Shown here: positions 43,525-52,505 of the stretch, in pieces
Numbering within the stretch: position 1 is the first letter of the stretch
Layout of the letters: every line of letters starts with the position of its first letter
Assembly (NCBI GenBank): GCA_902800815.1
Contig: CADCGB010000005.1
Span: forward strand, 35,201 to 99,200
Direction of reading: 5' to 3'
DNA from: Fibrobacter succinogenes
Lineage (GTDB): Bacteria > Fibrobacterota > Fibrobacteria > Fibrobacterales > Fibrobacteraceae
DNA length: 64,000 bases
Notes under the pieces: model-generated
The model's database searches: none
Told to the model about the DNA's origin: nothing
Seen by the model: the letters and a program-made list of their open reading frames with translations, nothing else
Position numbers and translations under genes: made by a program

Positions 43525-44217
43525 ATGGAATTCACTCCGGAACATCGCGGTGTAATCCGCCTAGACGCAAAAGAGTACGGGCGTTCCGTCCTCGGAGCAC
43601 CCCTGCGCTACTACCCGTGCCGTAGCGCCTGCAGGCTTCTTGTATTTGCCGCGATTCACGGCGAGGAACCGGAAACGACGTTCCTGCTGAGCCGTTGCCT
43701 GCGCGCCTTTGACACGAACTTCGAGCATGTCGCCTTCGTGCTGTGCGCGAACCCCGACGGCGTTGCCCTCGGGACCCGCGGGAACGCGAACGGGGTGGAC
43801 CTGAACCGCAACTTCGCGACATCGAACTGGAATGCGTCTCCGGTACAGTCGCGCTCCATCCTGGAAGCGGACCGCGATACACTTCTCTCTCCGGGCAGTG
43901 CCCCCGGCAGCGAGCCCGAGACGCAGGCGCTTGTCTCCCTCATAGAGTCCCTTAAGCCGGAGTCCGTAATTGCGATGCATTCCCCCATCGGGTGCATTGA
44001 CGCCCCTGCGCGTACGCCGCTCGTGGAGCAACTACAGGGAGCCCTGAACCTCCCGTGGAAACCCGACATCGGTTACCCCACGCCGGGGAGTTTCGGGATC
44101 TGGTGCAGCGAGCATCGGGTTGAATGCATAACGCTAGAGCTCCCGCGCCTAGCGCCGGAGCTCCTGTTTGAACGTTACGGTGAATCTTTCGCGCGATTCC
44201 TCGCGGCGCAAGATTAA
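43525..44217 (+). CDS. M14 zinc carboxypeptidase, MpaA-like murein peptide amidase
   Basis: HGEEPET supplies the His and Glu zinc ligands, CANPDG and GVDLNRNFA the substrate-binding Asn-Arg region, and IAMHSPIG the third His. The short catalytic domain (230 residues) and lack of a signal peptide match MpaA, which cuts the gamma-D-Glu-meso-DAP bond in murein tripeptides during recycling. The neighbour is another murein peptidase. Its stop overlaps the convergent pssA stop by 4 bp. Confidence 0.78.
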   Translation: MEFTPEHRGVIRLDAKEYGRSVLGAPLRYYPCRSACRLLVFAAIHGEEPETTFLLSRCLRAFDTNFEHVAFVLCANPDGVALGTRGNANGVDLNRNFATSNWNASPVQSRSILEADRDTLLSPGSAPGSEPETQALVSLIESLKPESVIAMHSPIGCIDAPARTPLVEQLQGALNLPWKPDIGYPTPGSFGIWCSEHRVECITLELPRLAPELLFERYGESFARFLAAQD

Positions 44218-45005
44218 TTTTCGGCCTTGCTGGCCTTCGCTTCCTCGATAATATTCTTGCGCTGGATAAGCCCGACGGCAAGACCGATGGTCATGTAGCA
44301 GGCGACGAGCACGAGCAGGAATTCGAGGATAATCATCTTCTCTGTGATGAACAGGAACCCGCAGACGTAGGTAATCACGATAAGCACGGCCTGGAAGATA
44401 TTGAAGGCCTTGTTCTTGCGGGGCTGCAACTTGGGGAGGAACAGCGGTGCGACCATCAGGAGGCCCGTGACGAAGAGGACTGCGACAGGCAGATAGAGGG
44501 CGGAACTGTCGGCATTCTGGAACAGGCCCACGTTCTTGAGGAACACGATGAGGATGGAGTTGATTGCACCGACGAACGTGGTGGGTACTCCGGAGAAGTG
44601 GTGGTGGTAGCTGTCGCTATCGCAGGCGTTATACTTGGCGAGGCGCATGGCGGCACAGAGCACGTATACGGAGAACGCAATGACCATCAGGGGGATGTTC
44701 TCCTCGAAGAAGGAGGGCGCAAGGTTCTTGTAGGCAAAGATGATGCAGAATGCGGGGGCGAGGCCGAATGCGATAAGGTCAGCGAGGCTATCGAACTGCG
44801 CACCGAACTCCGAACTTGCATTCACGAGGCGTGCGGCAAAACCGTCGAGCTTGTCGAGCAAAACGCACAGGATGATGAAGTAGGCTCCCATGAGAATCGG
44901 GTCGGTGGTGGCGAATGCCCCGGTGGTCCAGCAGATAGAAAATACACCCAGAAGGAAATTCAGGCTCGTAAACAGGTTCGGCAAAATAAAGCGAGTCTTA
45001 CCCAC
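44214..45005 (-). CDS. pssA: CDP-diacylglycerol-serine O-phosphatidyltransferase
   Basis: The CDP-alcohol phosphotransferase signature D-x2-DG-x2-AR-x8-G-x3-D-x3-D is complete (LDKLDGFAARLV ... GAQFDSLAD). About eight membrane helices. I prefer GTG 45005 (MGKTRFILPN) over GTG 45026, because AAGGAG, seven nt before 45005, would otherwise be coding. Forms phosphatidylserine, the precursor of phosphatidylethanolamine, in the inner membrane. Confidence 0.85.
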   Translation of the reverse strand: MGKTRFILPNLFTSLNFLLGVFSICWTTGAFATTDPILMGAYFIILCVLLDKLDGFAARLVNASSEFGAQFDSLADLIAFGLAPAFCIIFAYKNLAPSFFEENIPLMVIAFSVYVLCAAMRLAKYNACDSDSYHHHFSGVPTTFVGAINSILIVFLKNVGLFQNADSSALYLPVAVLFVTGLLMVAPLFLPKLQPRKNKAFNIFQAVLIVITYVCGFLFITEKMIILEFLLVLVACYMTIGLAVGLIQRKNIIEEAKASKAEN

Positions 45006-45121
45006 GATAGTCTCCTTAGTTTTCACTACACCTTAAAGATATAAAAATATTTTCAATAGCGTTAGTGCTAGATAGTTGCCCGTGTATACGAGTATGACGA
45101 GATGCAAAATAATGCGATAAA

Positions 45122-45151
45122 AAACAAAAAAGAGGCTAGATTCTAGCCTCT
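45122..45151 (-). terminator. Terminator of the oligopeptide-binding protein gene
   Basis: AGAGGCTAGA/TCTAGCCTCT forms a near-perfect 10-bp dyad. On the minus strand it is followed by TTTTTTGTTTT. It lies 22 bp after the stop codon. Confidence 0.8.
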
Positions 45152-45172
45152 GGATTAGTCTTTAAGCGGGTC

Positions 45173-46945
45173 TTACTTGACCGGCTGGATTTCCCACAGC
45201 GCCTTCACGCCTGCAGCGACAATCAGGTGCTGCGGCGGTGCGTAAGGGTTCTCTTCGGTCGGGAAGTTCGTCCAGTGCTTGGTGGAGAACTGGTAGTACT
45301 GCGTGGGGCGGTACATGACCGGGAGAACCGGTACGGTTTCCATGAAGATCTTGTTCAGTTCGCGGTATGCCTTCTTGAGTTCATCCTCGGAGGCAATCGT
45401 CGGGATTTTTGCGAGCAGCTTGTTCGCCTCGTCGTTCTTGTAGCGTCCCTGGTTCGAGAATGCGTCCTCGCCGACGGGCTTCAGGGCGACGTTCCCCATC
45501 ACCTGGTCAAAGCGCGTCCACGGGGTGGCTGCGGAGAGTTCCGCGGTCTGCGTCTTCATGGCGAGGTCGAACGTGCACTGGCGCAGGTCCTTGTCCCATA
45601 CGCTGTAGTCCACGAAGTTCTGTTCGGCGGTAACGCCGATTTCGCCGAAGGATTCCGCGACGACCTTGATGACGTCTTCCCAGTCAGTCCAGCCCTGCGG
45701 GCATTCGAGGCTGATGGGGCGTACGGGCTTGCCGTGCTTGTCCACGAGTTTGCCTTCGGTATCCCAGGTGTAGCCTGCGGCGGTAAGGATTTCCTTCGCT
45801 TTCTCGATGTTGTAGGAATAACCGAACTTGTCGGCATCTTCCTTGTTGAAGAAGCGCGCCTCGGGGCCGAACGGCAGTATGAAGCCCGCCTGAATAGCCG
45901 GTGTGTAGTTCGAGATGGCGCGGGACTTAATCTTCTCGAAGTTTACGGCATGGGCGAGGGCCTGGCGGAACGCCGGGTCGTTGAACGGTTCAACCTGGTG
46001 GTTGATGATGAGCGTCGTGATGGAACCCGGAAGGTGATAGGGTTCCTCGCGGCTCCAGGCGCGGATGTTGTCCTTCGCCTTGTTCCAGATCTGCGGCAGG
46101 AAGATGGAGGACACGTCGAGGTGGCCCTTCGTCATCGCGCTGTTGAAGTGGTTGTTGCCGTTGTAGAGCGAATGAATAATATACTTGGGCGCAGGCGCCT
46201 TGCCGCCGTGGTTCACGTTGCCCCAGTAGCTGTCGTTACGCTCGAGCACAATCTTGTCGGGAGAGAACGTCTTGAGGTTGTATGGACCCGAGACGACCGG
46301 CGAATTGTCGTTCTTGAATTCCACGACCTTGCCGAAGTTGTAGGCCTTGCCATCCTTTGCGCCTTCGATAATCGGTTCAAAGACCGCCTTCGGGAGGATG
46401 GATGTTTCTGCAATAGCGTTCAGGATAATGAGCGGATTCTTGTTCTTCTTGTTGAAGAGGAACGTGATGTTGTTGCTATTGTCGGCCGTAACGGAGGTAA
46501 GGTATTCCCAGTTGCCATGACGCGGCGTCGGGAGGATAGAATCTATATGGAACGAGTAGATGACGTCGTCGACGGTGACGGGCGTGCCGTTGTTCCACTT
46601 GGCGTTGTTGTCAAGGTGTACCACGATGCAGGAATCGGTCTTCGTGAAGGAATCCGCGAGCATCGGTTCGAGCTTGTCGGTAATCTGGTTATAGGTGACG
46701 AGCGTCTCGTACATCAGGCGGACGTTTCCGTCGATGGGGAAGTTCGGGTCGTAATCCAGCGGGTTGAAGGTCGTGGGGGGTGCCCAGTCGAAACCACCGA
46801 TGTACAGGGTCTCTGCACGCGGGTATTCGGAGTTTTCTGCCGTGCTTTTTTCGGCAGAATCCTTCTCGCACGCCACGAAAGCACCCGCCAGGATTACCAG
46901 CGAGCCAGCCATGGCTTTGTGTATAATTTTGACAAATTCGCTCAT
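45173..46945 (-). CDS. Oligopeptide ABC transporter substrate-binding lipoprotein
   Basis: Start ATG 46945 (MSEFVKIIHKAMAGSLVILA, then GAFVAC) gives a lipoprotein signal; the frame opens 10 codons earlier. The SBP_bac_5 (OppA/DppA) fold is recognisable from FNPLDYDPNFPIDGNVRLMY, the VTVDDVIYSFHID segment, and FRQALAHAVNFEKI. 590 residues, normal size. The permease and ATPase genes are not adjacent, so it either pairs with a distant transporter or works alone. Confidence 0.87.
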   Translation of the reverse strand: MSEFVKIIHKAMAGSLVILAGAFVACEKDSAEKSTAENSEYPRAETLYIGGFDWAPPTTFNPLDYDPNFPIDGNVRLMYETLVTYNQITDKLEPMLADSFTKTDSCIVVHLDNNAKWNNGTPVTVDDVIYSFHIDSILPTPRHGNWEYLTSVTADNSNNITFLFNKKNKNPLIILNAIAETSILPKAVFEPIIEGAKDGKAYNFGKVVEFKNDNSPVVSGPYNLKTFSPDKIVLERNDSYWGNVNHGGKAPAPKYIIHSLYNGNNHFNSAMTKGHLDVSSIFLPQIWNKAKDNIRAWSREEPYHLPGSITTLIINHQVEPFNDPAFRQALAHAVNFEKIKSRAISNYTPAIQAGFILPFGPEARFFNKEDADKFGYSYNIEKAKEILTAAGYTWDTEGKLVDKHGKPVRPISLECPQGWTDWEDVIKVVAESFGEIGVTAEQNFVDYSVWDKDLRQCTFDLAMKTQTAELSAATPWTRFDQVMGNVALKPVGEDAFSNQGRYKNDEANKLLAKIPTIASEDELKKAYRELNKIFMETVPVLPVMYRPTQYYQFSTKHWTNFPTEENPYAPPQHLIVAAGVKALWEIQPVK

Positions 46946-47053
46946 AATATTAAAATCTAGTGAGAATGTTAGCAAATTGCTACTAAAATTTCTTTACAGT
47001 AATTCCAAAGTGGAATAAATTGCCCCATTTTTGCAAATATCTCCAATTATTTA

Positions 47054-47073
47054 CAAAAAGTGATGGCCATCAC
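47054..47073 (-). terminator. Likely terminator of the LysM-kinase-propeller operon
   Basis: GTGATGGCCATCAC (47060-47073) is a perfect palindrome able to form a 5-bp stem with a GGCC loop. On the minus strand TTTTTG follows. It lies 7 bp beyond the end of the propeller gene. Confidence 0.5.
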
Positions 47074-47080
47074 GCGATTT

Positions 47081-49612
47081 TTACAGCGAGAAACCGTAGA
47101 GGAGGCGCTTTGACGAGGCACTGTAGAGGGTCCTGTTCATGACGAACGGGGTGCCTGCCCCGCCGGGGGTATTGAACTTGTGGACCACGCTTCCGTCCTT
47201 CAGGGAAATGGCGATAACCTCGTTCCCCTGGTCTATCCAGGCGAGGTTGCCCTCGATGTAGGGCTTGCCGAAGATGGAGTTCCTGCCCTGGTACTTCCAG
47301 AGAGGCGTACCCGAGGAGGAATACAAGAGGAAACTCTGGTCGGCAAGGCCCACGAGGAGGTTCCTGGAATCGTGATCGCGCGTGACCTGGAGCGAAAGTA
47401 CCGGAGATTCCAGGAGGATCTGTGCCGGGTCCTTCGTGATGTCGTTTGCGCTGTAGAGATAAAGGCGGTTGTTGTCGGTTGCAAACGCGATGGTGGTATC
47501 GGCCTTCGCGATTTGCGATACGGAGCCGGGGAGGCGCGGGCTGAACTCGTTAGCTTGTCCGGAATTGTCGCCGATGTACTTGATTTCGCCCTCGAGGCTT
47601 GCCGCGTAGATGGTGGATTCGTGCGGGGTGAAGATGAAGGGCGAGGAGTAGATCTTGCGGGACCAGGCGAGCCTGCTTTCGGAACGCGATACCTTGAGCA
47701 GGAATCCATTCCAGGTGGCGATATAGATAGCGCTTGGCGTCTGCTGGATGCTGAACGCCTTTCCGGGGAGCTGTAGTGTTTGCGGGGTGGCGTCGCGGTC
47801 AAGATCGTAGATGTAGAGCGCAAATCCCGAGGCGATGGCGAGCGTGTTCTCGTCGCTGTTCATCACGGGACTGTCGGTCATGCGCGGGAGGTTCCTGGCC
47901 CAGCGCTGTTCGCCGTTGTCGGCGTTGATGCAGATGAGTTTTTCTGCGGCGGGGTCGATGGTGTAGATGTTCTTCTTGTGGCCAAAGAACTGCGGGTACC
48001 TTGTCTTGGGCGTAATGTTCAGGAGGCTTACGAACTTGGCGCCGATGGCCTTGCTGTAGCGGCCGAGAATGATGCTGCTCGTGTGCGAGGTGCTTACGGA
48101 CAACCTAACCGCCTCGGACCAGGCCTTTTGACGTTCCTTTTCGCTGCCCTTGGTGGCTTCGAGTTGCAGCGCCCTATAGAGCCATGCTTCTGCGTTTCCG
48201 GGTTCCAGTTTTAGCAGGGAATCGAGTAGCGGGCTTATTTCGCTCCATGCGCCCGCCTCTGCCATGGCGGCGGCCTTGAGCGTGAGTAGGTCGGACTGCA
48301 GAGCCTTCTTGCCGTAGTAGTGGGCGGCGATGCTCATGAGGTGCGTGTCGTCGAATACGAGGAATATGCCGTTCTCGGTATGGATGGGGCTTGCCGTGAC
48401 GGGGCGTGCAAAGTTGAAGTGCCAAAGTGGGTGTAGCAGCGTATCGACCGCGATGAGATCGCCTTCGTTGGAGAACAGCCCGAGCGTTCCGAGTGCGAGC
48501 GGGTATATGGAACTTGCATCGCTTCGGATGGTGTTCTTTGCCATGCCGCTAGTCTTGTCAATAAGTGTAATCCTGCCTGATGCCTCGAGAACGACGATGC
48601 CATTGTTGAACGGGATGATTTCTTCGGCGTTGCTGAACAGTACCCTCCAGAGCGGGCTGGAACTGACCCGTGGCTGGTAGCAGAAGAGGTAGTTGCCCGA
48701 AAGCAGGTAGACGTTGTAGCCGTCGACAATGACTTTCCGGATAGCGTCGAACTGCGAGAGCGTGAAGGATTCGCTCCCGTCGATACTCGATACAAAGTGG
48801 AGCGCGTTGTCGGTGCAGTTGAGCACGTAGTGGCCGGTAGGCTCGAAGAATCCCTCGACATGGCAGCCGTTGAAGGTCTCGTTGACCTGCGCGATGATTC
48901 CCTTCTTGTTTAGAAGGGTGAGCGTGTGCCCGTTCTGCGCGGCGGCGTAGTCGCCTTTCGAGAAGAACTCCTTCGTGGCAGAGATGGGGTACCTCTTTGC
49001 CGGGAACTTCGCGTTGTGCGGCCTGTAGAGCAGGCTATCCCTGTCTAGCGTCTGGTACCAGATTCCGCTATCGTCAATTTTCAGGATGTCGGACCTTGCG
49101 GGAATTCCCGTGCGGACATCGACGATGGTATCGGCGAGCACCTTCTTGATGGCTCCGCTCTGGAGCAGCAGGTAGGTGGATTCGTTACGGAATACCTTCG
49201 CGATGGGGGAGCGCAGCGTGAACTTGTTCTTGATGAGAGCGCCGTTCGTGCTGCTGGTGGCCGCCTCGCGTTCCGATAGCCAGTAGGCACGGTCCGTTTC
49301 GCGGGTCGTGTTGAGGCTCTGCTGGTAGTAGAAGTTGGCCGATGTCCTGTTGTTCGAAAGTTCCCTGATTTTCCCGAGGTAGAAGAAGGCGTTCTCGCGG
49401 TCTTCCTTGTCGCCTTGGGTGGACACCTTTTCGAGCAGGCGAATGGCCTCGGCGGTTTCGCCCTTCATCTCGAAGTCGTATATGGCTTCCTGGATAGTTG
49501 AGTTCATCTTTTCGGCAAAGGCACTTGCGCTACAGATGCAGAACACCGCAAGGAAGGCGGTAAGCGCCCTTCTTGTCGCGTTGCATGTGCGTATGTGCAG
49601 CCTAGTGAACAT
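47081..49612 (-). CDS. Secreted TPR plus PQQ-type beta-propeller protein
   Basis: Signal peptide (ALTAFLAVFCICSASAFA) after a basic N-terminus. Residues about 40-110 are TPR-like (AIRLLEKVSTQGDKEDRENA, then FFYLGKIRELS). Two groups of PQQ-like blades follow (about 130-440 and 555-843), with repeats of the type 'W...G.i..i...'. A second TPR-like helical stretch lies between them (about 450-520). Periplasmic or outer-membrane facing. It is the last gene of a run with a LysM protein and a two-component system, so it may be a sensor partner or scaffold in envelope maintenance. Confidence 0.72.
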   Translation of the reverse strand: MFTRLHIRTCNATRRALTAFLAVFCICSASAFAEKMNSTIQEAIYDFEMKGETAEAIRLLEKVSTQGDKEDRENAFFYLGKIRELSNNRTSANFYYQQSLNTTRETDRAYWLSEREAATSSTNGALIKNKFTLRSPIAKVFRNESTYLLLQSGAIKKVLADTIVDVRTGIPARSDILKIDDSGIWYQTLDRDSLLYRPHNAKFPAKRYPISATKEFFSKGDYAAAQNGHTLTLLNKKGIIAQVNETFNGCHVEGFFEPTGHYVLNCTDNALHFVSSIDGSESFTLSQFDAIRKVIVDGYNVYLLSGNYLFCYQPRVSSSPLWRVLFSNAEEIIPFNNGIVVLEASGRITLIDKTSGMAKNTIRSDASSIYPLALGTLGLFSNEGDLIAVDTLLHPLWHFNFARPVTASPIHTENGIFLVFDDTHLMSIAAHYYGKKALQSDLLTLKAAAMAEAGAWSEISPLLDSLLKLEPGNAEAWLYRALQLEATKGSEKERQKAWSEAVRLSVSTSHTSSIILGRYSKAIGAKFVSLLNITPKTRYPQFFGHKKNIYTIDPAAEKLICINADNGEQRWARNLPRMTDSPVMNSDENTLAIASGFALYIYDLDRDATPQTLQLPGKAFSIQQTPSAIYIATWNGFLLKVSRSESRLAWSRKIYSSPFIFTPHESTIYAASLEGEIKYIGDNSGQANEFSPRLPGSVSQIAKADTTIAFATDNNRLYLYSANDITKDPAQILLESPVLSLQVTRDHDSRNLLVGLADQSFLLYSSSGTPLWKYQGRNSIFGKPYIEGNLAWIDQGNEVIAISLKDGSVVHKFNTPGGAGTPFVMNRTLYSASSKRLLYGFSL

Positions 49613-49624
49613 TAGCGTTGCCTT

Positions 49625-50335
49625 CTATGCGTCGAACTTGTAGCCTGCCCCGCGGATGGAGACGATGATCTTCGGGTTCGTCTGGTCATCCTCGAGTTTC
49701 TTGCGCAGGTTCACGATGTGGTTGTCGATGGTGCGTGTCGAGGGCATGTTGTCGGGAGTGTAGCCCCAGATGTCGGTAAGCAGGTCTTCGCGGAGCACGA
49801 CCTCGCCGCGGTGCTGCCAGAAGTACTTGAGAATCTGGAATTCGCGGGCGGACATCTCGAGCGGCTCGCCACCCTTCGTGGCTTCATACTTCTTGAAATC
49901 CAGGTGGATGTCGGCAAAGTCGATGGAGTCCTGCGTCTGCGGGGCGGCAGGTTCCTGCGGGGCGGCGACTTCGGTGCGGCGGAGGAATGCCTTCACGCGG
50001 GCGAGCAGTTCCAGGATGGAGAACGGCTTGGTTACGTAGTCGTCGGCGCCCATCTCGAGGCCGGCCACCTTGCTGGTCTCTTCGGTCTTTGCGGTGAGCA
50101 TGATGATGAAGCATTCCGGGTGTTTTTTACGGATGATGCGGCACACTTCGAACCCGCTCTTCTTCGGGATCATCAAGTCGAGAATCACCAGGTGCGGCAG
50201 GAACGAGTCCGCCTTGGCGACGGCCTCGTCGCCGTCGGCAGCGGTCTCGACGATGTAGTTCTCGAGTTCGAAGTTATCCTGGAGTCCGAGCCGGATGATT
50301 TCTTCGTCTTCTACGATGAGGATCTTGTGTTGCAT
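49625..50335 (-). CDS. OmpR-family response regulator
   Basis: Start ATG 50335 (MQHKILIVEDEEI), one base after the kinase stop. The receiver domain has the acidic pair E9-D10, phospho-acceptor D53 (ILDLMIPKKSG), the Thr of MLTAKT and the Lys of VTKPFS. A Pro/Ala/Gln linker precedes a winged-helix output domain (MSAREFQILKYFWQHRGEVV ... RTIDNHIVNLRKKLE ... IRGAGYKF). Partner of the adjacent histidine kinase. Confidence 0.93.
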   Translation of the reverse strand: MQHKILIVEDEEIIRLGLQDNFELENYIVETAADGDEAVAKADSFLPHLVILDLMIPKKSGFEVCRIIRKKHPECFIIMLTAKTEETSKVAGLEMGADDYVTKPFSILELLARVKAFLRRTEVAAPQEPAAPQTQDSIDFADIHLDFKKYEATKGGEPLEMSAREFQILKYFWQHRGEVVLREDLLTDIWGYTPDNMPSTRTIDNHIVNLRKKLEDDQTNPKIIVSIRGAGYKFDA

Positions 50336-50336
50336 A

Positions 50337-52376
50337 TCAGTCCACCTTCTTGAATCTGACAGTAAATGTTGAACCCTTGCCCAGCTTGCTTGAAAGCGAG
50401 ATGGTCGCCTTGTGCGTTTCGGCAACCCTCTTCACGATGGCAAGCCCGAGGCCGGAGCCCTTTGTACTACGGGTCATTTCGTCGCCGACCCTGTAGAAAT
50501 CGTTAAATATATTCTTTTGTTCAGAAGAGTCAATGCCGATGCCGGTATCTGCCACGGAAAATACGGCGCGGTCCTCTTCGTTATAGACGCTGATGGTGAT
50601 TTCACCGGGTGCGTTCGTATACTTGATGGCATTCTCGATGAGGTTCTGGGCGAGGCTGTAGAGTGCGGTGTAGTCGCCCATCACGTAGGCACCGGGTTCA
50701 AACTTTGTATGGAACTCGAGGCCCTTCTCGACACCGATATCCTCGACGGCATCGAATACCTTCTTCGCGCATACCGAGAAATCAAGCCGTTCCCACTTGA
50801 ACGCGCCCGTGCCGTGCTCCATGCGGGTGTAGTTGAGGATGGCTCCGATGAGGTTTTCGAGGCGGGTAGCCTCCTTGCCGATAAGCCCGGAGTATTCCTG
50901 CACCTTCTCGACCTTTGCGACGCGCCCGCGGGCCATCATCTCGGCGAACATCTTGATGGAGGTAAGCGGCGTCTTGAGCTCGTGCGAAACGCTCGAAAGG
51001 AAGTTTGCCTTCATGGCAAGGAGCCTGCGTTCCTGTACAATGAAGCGGAACATGAAGAACGAACCGAAGATGACCGTGATGAGCGAGAAGAGCAACAGGC
51101 CGTACATCAGGTACATGCGCTGGCGCGATTCCCTACGGATTTCGGTGATGTCCTTTTCGTAGAGCGAGAACTCCCAATCGTACGCTTCGGAAATGCGGGA
51201 TTGCGAGATGACGTTGGAACTGTCGGGGATGGAGCCGGCGAGCAGAGAATCCTTCTCGTCTACGATGGAGAAGGGTACATTCTTCCAGCGCTGCGATACG
51301 TTCTTGACCCTCTCGATGAGCCTTGCACGGAACGCCTCCGCATCGATTTTTGCAATCACGATTTGGTTACCCGAAAGGAACGGGTAGCCCATTTTGAACA
51401 AGGTAATATCTTCGCCGCTCCGGTACTGGATGCCGTCCTTTGCGATGAAGTCGTTGTTCAGGAGTTCCTCGAAGTTCTTGCGGTACTTGGAAAGAATTTC
51501 CATGTAGCCCAACTGGCGGTTGAAGTTGGAGCGCAGGTTCCAGAACGATTCGCGCTTTTCTTGCGAGAGGTCTTCGAAGGAGAGAATCTGCGAGAAGGCG
51601 GTCTCGAAGAAGAACTTTGCCGAAGGGATATCCTCGATGCTTTCGCTCTGCAAGAACTGGCTCAGCACGGAAAGGCTGTAGTCCTCGGCCTCGGCATGTT
51701 TTTTCTGCTTCACGAGGATTTCGAAATGCAACAGGTTTACCGAGCGGGTGAGGTCTGCGTGCAGGTAGCCCTGCAGGTGCGGGTTGTTCTCGAGAACTTT
51801 CAGCCACTTGAGTGCCTCGTCGTAGTTTTTTTCCTTGTAGCAGAGTCGCACAATCCCGAGAATGTTCAGCACCTGTTCGTTCTTGGTGGTAAAGAGCGAA
51901 TTTGTCTTGATGAGCCTGTGGAGCAGGACTTCGCGGCTACTTGTATCCTGTTCCGCCTCGAAGAGTCTCTGTTCGTTCGGACTTGCGACTATGGAAGAAA
52001 AATCGTGAGTCGGGTAGAAGTGCTTGGACGAGATGTCTGGATAGACGAGCTTGCCGTTGTTGTAGAGGAAAATCGCCTCGATGCCCGAGACATCCTTGAA
52101 CGATGCCGCATTACCGAATTCAAGCAGGCTGCGGGGCTGCTCGTAGAGGAACAGCGATGCCGCCTTTGTCTCCTGGTAAATCTTTTCCTGTTCCTTGGCG
52201 ATGGCTTCCTCGATGTCTTTTTCGAGTGCGGCCTGGTTCTCGTCAAAGTTCTTTTGTGCAAGGAACATCTCGTTCTGGATGTTCCGGAACCCGAGGAACG
52301 AAAGGATTGCCGTGGGCATGATGATGCCGCCCACGAACACGAGAATGAGTATCAGGTTTCCTTTCGAGAAATGCAT
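50337..52376 (-). CDS. Membrane sensor histidine kinase
   Basis: Start ATG 52376; GTG 52382 is possible. One helix near residues 9-27 and one near 430-452 frame a large, mostly helical periplasmic sensor of about 400 residues with coiled-coil and TPR-like character. HisKA has the phospho-acceptor H465 in SVSHELKTPLTSIK. The ATPase domain shows N (NLIENAIKYT), G1 (DTGIGID) and G2 (GSGLGLAIVKR) boxes. It follows a LysM gene and a 38-residue membrane peptide and precedes its response regulator; the signal is probably cell-envelope state. Confidence 0.92.
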   Translation of the reverse strand: MHFSKGNLILILVFVGGIIMPTAILSFLGFRNIQNEMFLAQKNFDENQAALEKDIEEAIAKEQEKIYQETKAASLFLYEQPRSLLEFGNAASFKDVSGIEAIFLYNNGKLVYPDISSKHFYPTHDFSSIVASPNEQRLFEAEQDTSSREVLLHRLIKTNSLFTTKNEQVLNILGIVRLCYKEKNYDEALKWLKVLENNPHLQGYLHADLTRSVNLLHFEILVKQKKHAEAEDYSLSVLSQFLQSESIEDIPSAKFFFETAFSQILSFEDLSQEKRESFWNLRSNFNRQLGYMEILSKYRKNFEELLNNDFIAKDGIQYRSGEDITLFKMGYPFLSGNQIVIAKIDAEAFRARLIERVKNVSQRWKNVPFSIVDEKDSLLAGSIPDSSNVISQSRISEAYDWEFSLYEKDITEIRRESRQRMYLMYGLLLFSLITVIFGSFFMFRFIVQERRLLAMKANFLSSVSHELKTPLTSIKMFAEMMARGRVAKVEKVQEYSGLIGKEATRLENLIGAILNYTRMEHGTGAFKWERLDFSVCAKKVFDAVEDIGVEKGLEFHTKFEPGAYVMGDYTALYSLAQNLIENAIKYTNAPGEITISVYNEEDRAVFSVADTGIGIDSSEQKNIFNDFYRVGDEMTRSTKGSGLGLAIVKRVAETHKATISLSSKLGKGSTFTVRFKKVD

Positions 52377-52388
52377 CGTCACCCCGCT

Positions 52389-52505
52389 TTATAGGGGGAG
52401 ACTAGCCGAAATACTGGGGAACAGTAGGACAAGGACGCAACTGGCCATGAGCAGCATCGAGAGCGAGAGGGCAAGACCTGCCGTGATGAGAAGCGCTTTT
52501 GTCAC
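52389..52505 (-). CDS. 38-residue hydrophobic peptide between LysM and kinase genes
   Basis: GTG 52505 overlaps the LysM gene stop (GTGA) and the frame ends at TAA 52389-52391, seven nt before the kinase's possible GTG. The product, MTKALLITAGLALSLSMLLM then ASCVLVLLFPSISASLPL, is a single membrane helix with one Cys in a weak lipobox-like context. Tight fit between two genes supports translation, but there is no independent sign of conservation. Confidence 0.42.
   Translation of the reverse strand: MTKALLITAGLALSLSMLLMASCVLVLLFPSISASLPL

Noticed and set aside
45227..46960. Plus-strand frame opposite the oligopeptide-binding protein gene
   Set aside because: The minus strand encodes a complete SBP_bac_5 lipoprotein; the plus frame is low-complexity Val/Arg/Glu.
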